From an uncultured Bacteroidales bacterium (GTDB lineage Bacteria; Bacteroidota; Bacteroidia; Bacteroidales; Bacteroidaceae): DNA of 56,960 nucleotides. Made by a program: the position numbers and the translations under genes. Position 1 is the stretch's first letter. Each line of letters begins with the position of its first letter. Below the pieces are notes generated by a model. The model was given only the letters and a program-made list of their open reading frames with translations. It was not told the origin of the DNA and ran no database searches. The stretch lies in NCBI GenBank assembly GCA_902798615.1, contig CADBXL010000047.1, positions 1-56,960 of the forward strand. The letters run 5' to 3'. Shown here one piece after another: positions 52,199-56,960 of this stretch.

Positions 52199-55100
52199 TT
52201 ACAGCGTTATATTAACACCTACGAGAACTGTTTTAGCTGCTGGGTATGTACCGTTGTCAATACCCTGATATATTGCGCTTGTCTCGTCGCTACCGCTACG
52301 GTTTGCTTCTGGATCATATCCTCTGTAGGATGTGAATGTGAAGAAGTTCTGCAAAGAGAGATACAGATGGAGCTTAGTGTCCTTTGTAATCTGTGGCACA
52401 GGCAAGGTATAACCAATCTGTATGTTGCGAATCTTCAGGTAAGAAGCATTCTCTACAAAACGATCATCGGTGTAGATAGAAGTAGCGTTGCTTGCCTTCT
52501 GAATAGTGTTGCTTGGATTTGTAGGAGTCCAACGGTCTGCAACAGTTGCAAGAGGGTTGTAATAGTAGCCGTTTCCTCTTTCAAGGCGACATGCCATCTC
52601 GTTGAACAGCTTATTACCGTAGCTACCGCTTGCGCTTACGAACAAGTCCCATTTGCCGTATGTCAGCTTGGTGTTGAAACCGTATGTGAAGTCTGGCTGA
52701 ATGTTGCCAAGTACTACGCGGTCCTGCTCGTTTACCACACCGTCGTTGTTGATATCCTCAAACTTTGGATTACCAGGCTCAACGGTTGAGATTGTCTGTG
52801 CTGGCAAGCTACTCAAATCCTCGTTGCTCTGAATGATTCCCTTGAAACGATATCCGTAGAAAGAACCGAGAGGTTCACCAACCTTAACAATGAGCGGATT
52901 GGTATATCCGTGGCTTGGAATGAAGTATTCTGCATTACCAAGACTTGTCACCTCGTTCTTGTTATGGGCAATGTTTCCGTTCAATGTCCAGCGCAGTTTC
53001 TTTGTCTCTATCAGAGTGCTTCCCAGTTCAAGTTCTATACCCTTGTTGGTAACAGAACCTACATTGCGAAGTACAGTATTGAAACCTGTAACCTGCTCTA
53101 CTGGTACGTTGAGCAACAGATCGCTCGTCTTCTTGTAGTAGAAGTCAAGAGTAGCAGTAAGTCTGTTCTTGAAGAATCCTGAACTCAATCCTACGTTGTA
53201 AGATGTAGTAGTTTCCCATTTCAAGTCAGGGTTAGACTTGTTGCTTATCACATAGCTCGTAGCACGCTCGTTGTTCACGATGACTGTCTTTGGAACAACA
53301 TTGGCTGCAAACTGATAGTCGCCTATCTCCTGGTTACCAACTACACCTACAGATGCACGAAGCTGAATGAAATCAACGTCCTTGCTAAGGTGCAGCCATT
53401 TCTCACGGTCAATGTTCCATGATGCTCCGAGAGAAGGGAACCAACCCCAACGCTTGTCCTTGGCAAAACGGCTTGAACCGTCGGCACGAAGTGTGAGAGA
53501 AGCATTATATCGGGAGTCGAAACTGTAGTTGAAACGGCTGATCCAAGACTGAAGCGTAGAGATATAGTGACCGCTTGATGATGGCTGAGTAGTGCTTGCT
53601 GCACCGAGGTTGTCAAAGCCTGTTGCATCGTTGCTGAATCCGTATGCAGTTGTAGCAATTCGGCTGCGGTCTGTATATTGTGCGGTATAACCGGCAAGAA
53701 TTGTCAGCGAGTGCAGTTTCTTGAATGTATTGCTATAGGTAGCAGTATATTCTGTCTGCCAGATATGTGTCTTGGTCTGACCTACGGAAGCATATCCGTT
53801 GTTTGGCAATCCGTCTGAGGTATATGAAGGAGCGTAGTAGCTCTGGCGGGTGTTAGAGATATCTGCACCGAGACTCGCTTTCAGTTTAAGCTGAGGAATG
53901 ATAGTCCATTCTGCAAAACCAGTACCGAGAAGTCGTGTATTCTCTGTTTCTGTCTGGTAGTTCACCATATCGCTGATTGGATTTCCTACCTTACCGTTGT
54001 AGATATCCACGCTCGTTGGGTTTGGATCATAGTTGAAAGAACCATCCTCATTATAGATAGGAGCGTATGGAGTGTGGGATATTGCACCATACCAAGAGTT
54101 GGCAGCAAACATAGAACTTCTGTCTGACATACCTGTCATCTTGTTGTATGCACCACTTGCATTCACACCAATCAGAAGGTTCTTGAACACGTTGCGCTCA
54201 TAATTCACTCTTCCTGCATAGCGTTGCAAACCGGTATTAAGAAGAATACCTTCCTGATCCTTGAAACTACCGCTGATGCTATAGCGTGAAACCTCGTCAC
54301 CTCCTACAGCTGAAAGCTGATGTTCCTGTGTGAAAGCGGTCTGCAAAGCTGCATCCTGCCAATTGTATGTTGCCTTTGGCTCATCCACTCTGTAACCAAC
54401 CTCACCGTTCTCGTAAAGCTCGTTCCAGATGTCAGCCCATTGCCAGGCATCAAGGAAGTCGAGTTTCTTTGCTATCGTGCTCCATCCGAAGGAAGCGCTA
54501 TAGTTGATGTTGTTCTTGCCATGAGAACCTTTCTTTGTGGTGATGATAATCACACCGTTAGCGCCTCGTGTACCGTAGATAGCGGTTGCAGAAACATCTT
54601 TCAGCACCTCAATGCTTTCAATATCTGAAGGGTTGAGGAATGACAATGGATCGAGAGTGGCATCTGAACCACGAGCACCAGTCTTGTTTGATGAAACGTC
54701 GTTATACACAATGAAACCGTCAATAACATAGAGAGGCTCGTTACCACCAGTAATAGAATTACCACCGCGGATTCGGATGATGCTTGCAGCACCTGGCTGA
54801 CCAGAGGTAGTGGTTACATTCAAACCTGCTACAGCTCCCTGCAAAGCTCCTTCTACTGATGTATTGTTCTTGCGAAGCAATTCGTTGTCAACAGAAGAGA
54901 TGCTACTTGTCAGCTCCAATCGCTTCTGTGCTCCATAACCCACCACAACAACCTCGTTCAGTCGGCTTGAGTTATCTGCCAGAGTAATTTCCACAGGCTC
55001 TTCAAAGTCATAAACATCTACATCAAGAGGACGATAGCCTACATATTCAACTTTCAATGTAAGTGGTGCATCCAATTTTGTCTGGAGAGAGAAGTTACCA

Positions 55101-55270
55101 TCCACATCGGTAACTACACCTGTTCCTTTTTCTGATTTTACAATTACCGCAGCTCCAATGAGCGGTTCTCCTGTGCGTACATCGGTAACGCGTCCTTTTA
55201 TAAGACCTTGCGCAATAGCCAATAAGGGGCTGATTGCAACAAGTGTTGCAATAAACAATCTTTTTACCAT
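52199..55270 (-). CDS. SusC-like TonB-dependent outer-membrane transporter
   Basis: SusC/RagA family, 1023 residues. Signal peptide MVKRLFIATLVAISPLLAIAQ, a carboxypeptidase-like regulatory domain (GLIKGRVTDVRTGEPLIGAAVIVK), the TonB box-like EVVVVGYGAQKR, a plug domain with IIRIRGGNSITGGNEPLYVIDGF and SIEVLKDVSATAIYGTRGANGVIIITTKKG, and a beta-barrel ending NGTYPAAKTVLVGVNITL. With SusD it moves a substrate across the outer membrane using TonB energy. No glycoside hydrolase or other polysaccharide gene is in this operon, so the substrate need not be a glycan. Confidence 0.96.
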   Translation of the reverse strand: MVKRLFIATLVAISPLLAIAQGLIKGRVTDVRTGEPLIGAAVIVKSEKGTGVVTDVDGNFSLQTKLDAPLTLKVEYVGYRPLDVDVYDFEEPVEITLADNSSRLNEVVVVGYGAQKRLELTSSISSVDNELLRKNNTSVEGALQGAVAGLNVTTTSGQPGAASIIRIRGGNSITGGNEPLYVIDGFIVYNDVSSNKTGARGSDATLDPLSFLNPSDIESIEVLKDVSATAIYGTRGANGVIIITTKKGSHGKNNINYSASFGWSTIAKKLDFLDAWQWADIWNELYENGEVGYRVDEPKATYNWQDAALQTAFTQEHQLSAVGGDEVSRYSISGSFKDQEGILLNTGLQRYAGRVNYERNVFKNLLIGVNASGAYNKMTGMSDRSSMFAANSWYGAISHTPYAPIYNEDGSFNYDPNPTSVDIYNGKVGNPISDMVNYQTETENTRLLGTGFAEWTIIPQLKLKASLGADISNTRQSYYAPSYTSDGLPNNGYASVGQTKTHIWQTEYTATYSNTFKKLHSLTILAGYTAQYTDRSRIATTAYGFSNDATGFDNLGAASTTQPSSSGHYISTLQSWISRFNYSFDSRYNASLTLRADGSSRFAKDKRWGWFPSLGASWNIDREKWLHLSKDVDFIQLRASVGVVGNQEIGDYQFAANVVPKTVIVNNERATSYVISNKSNPDLKWETTTSYNVGLSSGFFKNRLTATLDFYYKKTSDLLLNVPVEQVTGFNTVLRNVGSVTNKGIELELGSTLIETKKLRWTLNGNIAHNKNEVTSLGNAEYFIPSHGYTNPLIVKVGEPLGSFYGYRFKGIIQSNEDLSSLPAQTISTVEPGNPKFEDINNDGVVNEQDRVVLGNIQPDFTYGFNTKLTYGKWDLFVSASGSYGNKLFNEMACRLERGNGYYYNPLATVADRWTPTNPSNTIQKASNATSIYTDDRFVENASYLKIRNIQIGYTLPVPQITKDTKLHLYLSLQNFFTFTSYRGYDPEANRSGSDETSAIYQGIDNGTYPAAKTVLVGVNITL

Positions 55271-55314
55271 GCTTAAAAAATTTTGTATTGTGTTTTTTGA
55301 GTTGAAGGTTTAAG

Positions 55315-55381
55315 GCTAAAGGCTAATGACCTTAGACTTTTGACTTTAGACCTTTGACCTTAGACTTTTGCCCTTTGCCCT
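55315..55381. repeat. Short tandem repeats between PstS-like gene and SusC gene
   Basis: Alternating words ACCTTAGACTTTTG and ACTTTAGACCTTTG repeat over about 65 bases, with an additional AAGGCTAAAGGCTAA run just before. Low-complexity, non-coding. Confidence 0.65.
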
Positions 55382-56325
55382 TACTGGTTCTGAGCTGTCA
55401 GTGTGTTCTGTACCTTATTAATCTGAGTACTTGCCTCTTTCTTGTCGAGGTTAAGCAAACCATATTCATGATTGTACTTAGTACCATTCTCAAGTACCCA
55501 CTGAAGGAAACGGTTCACAGCTTCATCGGTGTTGCTGAAAGAAATACCAACTTTCTCAACTGCAATCTCTGATGGCTTTCCGCTCTCCAGAACCTGAAGA
55601 ACATCGTCAAGAGAACCATTGTTGCTGAATGTGTCAGCAAGATTCTTCTTCAAGTCAAGACTTACGATAGAGAGGTCAGCCTTCACATGGCGGTTCTTCA
55701 AGTCAAAGACATTTGAAAGAGCGTTGAAAGTAACGCCGAGAGGATCCTTAGTAATAGCGGTGTTGAGGAACAAGTCATCACCAGAGATGCGCTTGCCACG
55801 GAAACTGCTGCTCTCCTCACCGAAGTTGCGGGCGAAAGAAGAAGCTACAGATGTAGCATTGCTACCGCTATAAACCACGATTGTCTCGAAAGCCTTGTTC
55901 TTCTTTACATCCTCGTCGAAATCCTCGTTAAGGAAGAAGAGCTGCTTGAGCTTCTTAGCGTTAAGATGCTTTCCTTCGAGCAGACGTGCAGCCTCTGAGC
56001 TACGTGCGGTAATAGGCAGCACGGCTGTCTCTCCGAAATATATAACCTGATTGATGCCGTTTGTGTTTATGTTGTCATTATTATCTGAAACAACATTCAA
56101 GTCGATGTCCTCTTGGTTTGCAGAACCTTTTACAATCTGGAAAGTAACACCTGGCTCTGTCTTTGCGTATTCCTCAATCCACTTCTCAATGAGAGGACGT
56201 GCGAAACGTGGACTCTTAATTGTGCGAACATTGCTTTCTGAATTGTTAGCACCATTACCCTTTGCTTCTACGCTGCTGAGTCCGAAACCTAAAAATATAG
56301 CTAATGTAAAAATAATCTTCTTCAT
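55381..56325 (-). CDS. PstS-like periplasmic substrate-binding protein
   Basis: A 314-residue protein with signal peptide MKKIIFTLAIFLGFGLSSVEAKG. The pattern of a PBP-like (PstS/ModA-type) fold is seen: KSPRFARPLIEKWIEEYAKTEPGVTFQIVKGSANQEDIDLNVVS, then VIYFGETAVLPITARSSEAARLLEGKHLNAKKLKQLFF and the C-terminal GKPSEIAVEKVGISFSNTDEAVNRFLQWVLENG. In phosphate ABC systems PstS brings phosphate to a permease, but no ABC permease is adjacent here; the gene leads a SusC-SusD-UroD-like operon. It could bind the imported ligand in the periplasm. Its ligand cannot be told from sequence. Confidence 0.75.
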   Translation of the reverse strand: MKKIIFTLAIFLGFGLSSVEAKGNGANNSESNVRTIKSPRFARPLIEKWIEEYAKTEPGVTFQIVKGSANQEDIDLNVVSDNNDNINTNGINQVIYFGETAVLPITARSSEAARLLEGKHLNAKKLKQLFFLNEDFDEDVKKNKAFETIVVYSGSNATSVASSFARNFGEESSSFRGKRISGDDLFLNTAITKDPLGVTFNALSNVFDLKNRHVKADLSIVSLDLKKNLADTFSNNGSLDDVLQVLESGKPSEIAVEKVGISFSNTDEAVNRFLQWVLENGTKYNHEYGLLNLDKKEASTQINKVQNTLTAQNQ

Positions 56326-56655
56326 AATTGTTCTCGTGTTTTTTTGTTGTGTTTTATTATTATATATGTTATACCTGAGTACTGTTCTTCCGACAGTCTC
56401 TTACATCATTGCCATCATCATTCTCTGGCAACAACAACCCTGCATTCGCATTCGCTTTGTATTGTCCATCGTTTTGTTCATTTTCTTTAATGTTTCTTTT
56501 TTTTGCCTTCTAACTTCCTCCCTACTGGGAGGGCGGGGGAGAGGCCGTTGTCATTCTGATTTCTGAGTGCAACGTGCAAAGCATCCTCGCACTTGAAAGA
56601 TAACGAACGTCGGCTGCAAGCCGGTGCGTGTTTTAATCTTTCGAGTGCAAAATTA
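56326..56655 (-). promoter_or_regulatory. Promoter and about 320-base structured leader of the SusCD operon
   Basis: The -7 box TAATTTTGC lies on the minus strand at 56647-56655. The leader towards the PstS-like start contains hairpins CGGCT-TGC-AGCCG (about 56612-56624) and AGTGC...GCACT, a G/C-tract palindrome (56516-56545) and T-rich stretches. No known riboswitch consensus, including the cobalamin one, is recognised. Confidence 0.6.
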
Positions 56656-56699
56656 CTACATTTTCCTCACTCCCGAAATCCCTAACATTCGGCATTCTT

Positions 56700-56795
56700 A
56701 TACCATAAACATGGTATTTGGGGTATAAAATGGTGACATAAAAACAATTTTACGCCAATTCGACCATATTTTTTGTCGAATTGACGCTTAATTGT
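56700..56795. repeat. Palindromes upstream of the SusCD operon promoter
   Basis: ATACCAT-AAAC-ATGGTAT at 56700-56717 is a CCAT/ATGG pair as in the phased arrays. A longer inverted repeat spans 56744-56795 with core arms AATTCGAC and GTCGAATT and outer ends ACAATT/AATTGT. Confidence 0.7.
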
Positions 56796-56859
56796 ACTAA
56801 CATTTTGGTGAAAAACAAGAAAGTTTCTAAAAAAGAAAATTGAACAATGATAAATAACG

Positions 56860-56960
56860 TCAGTTCGATGACTTGCTTCAGCTTGTTGAGCCTTGCGAAA
56901 AATTGTTTTGTCGGCTTGCGCCCTGAAAGGGCAAAGTTTGCTCTTAGCCCAGGGCAACGC
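56860..56960. repeat. Interspersed repeat at the right edge
   Basis: CAGTTCGATGACTTGCTTCAGC resembles 42029-42050, and the last bases (GCCCTGAAAGGGCAAA..., AGCCCAGGGCAACGC) are of the interspersed G/C palindrome type. It is cut by the window end. No gene is visible in 56796-56960. Confidence 0.5.

Noticed and set aside
52367-52789. Plus-strand frames within the SusC gene
   Set aside because: Cys/Val-rich shadows of the strongly supported SusC reading frame.

Overview
The window comes from a Bacteroidota genome and looks like Prevotellaceae (Prevotella/Segatella type). The grounds are: many promoters of the form TAnnTTTGC with an upstream TTTG about 20 bases away; almost no Shine-Dalgarno sequences; SusC/SusD pairs; lipoproteins with acidic residues after the lipobox cysteine; BspA-type leucine-rich repeat proteins; and a DUF4271 gene. 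The genus is inferred from style, not from a database search.

Layout. (1) 1-6940: the 3' part of a fructan (levan/inulin) utilisation locus: the end of a DUF4960-like surface binding protein, a surface GH32 lipoprotein, a secreted protein of unknown function, a periplasmic GH32, an inner-membrane sugar MFS importer, and a fructokinase broken by a short deletion. Two promoters in it share an identically placed operator-like element. This segment is visibly richer in C/G at third codon positions than the rest. (2) 7000-9000: a 5'-damaged BspA-type gene and a REP-associated tyrosine transposase element (RAYT, carrying a premature stop) between the promoter and body of a nucleoside kinase gene. 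(3) 9030-17600: housekeeping genes (nucleoside kinase, metK, DUF4271, hemD, rnpA, yidD, tyrS, tRNA-Gln). A toxin-antitoxin plus SRPBCC cassette sits here between two 176-bp copies of the metK terminator/promoter. (4) 17700-25300: small accessory genes, lipoproteins, a TlpA-like protein, a GNAT enzyme, carbonic anhydrase and an outer-membrane barrel. (5) 25472-40472: the translation/transcription block rpsU-xerC-hpf, tRNA-Thr/Tyr/Gly/(remnant Thr)-tuf-tRNA-Trp-secE-nusG-rplKAJL-rpoBC. rpsU and the fourth tRNA each lack a short internal segment. (6) 40500-47850: a patchwork of duplicated and broken small genes, a REPIN-like palindrome, two BspA-like proteins, and arrays of CCAT half-sites with an exact 11-bp period. 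(7) 47860-56960: a dicarboxylate-type symporter, then a leftward operon PstS-like protein - SusC - SusD - exported UroD-fold protein, ending in repeat-rich DNA.

How parts work together. In the fructan locus the surface GH32 and binding protein cut and hold polymer, the missing SusCD would import oligosaccharides, the periplasmic GH32 releases fructose, the MFS protein imports it and fructokinase would phosphorylate it. In the last operon a SusCD transporter is paired with a periplasmic-binding-like protein and an exported UroD-fold protein that keeps the H-x-C...C pattern of zinc-dependent methyltransferases rather than HemE residues. This is the strongest candidate here for an undescribed system.

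The other non-textbook signals are the 11-bp phased CCAT arrays upstream of several promoters, the duplicated 45-codon gene next to a nuclease-like gene, nonamer C(C/T)GG arrays flanking rplL, and short deletions in fructokinase, rpsU and a tRNA, which could be real or could be assembly errors.
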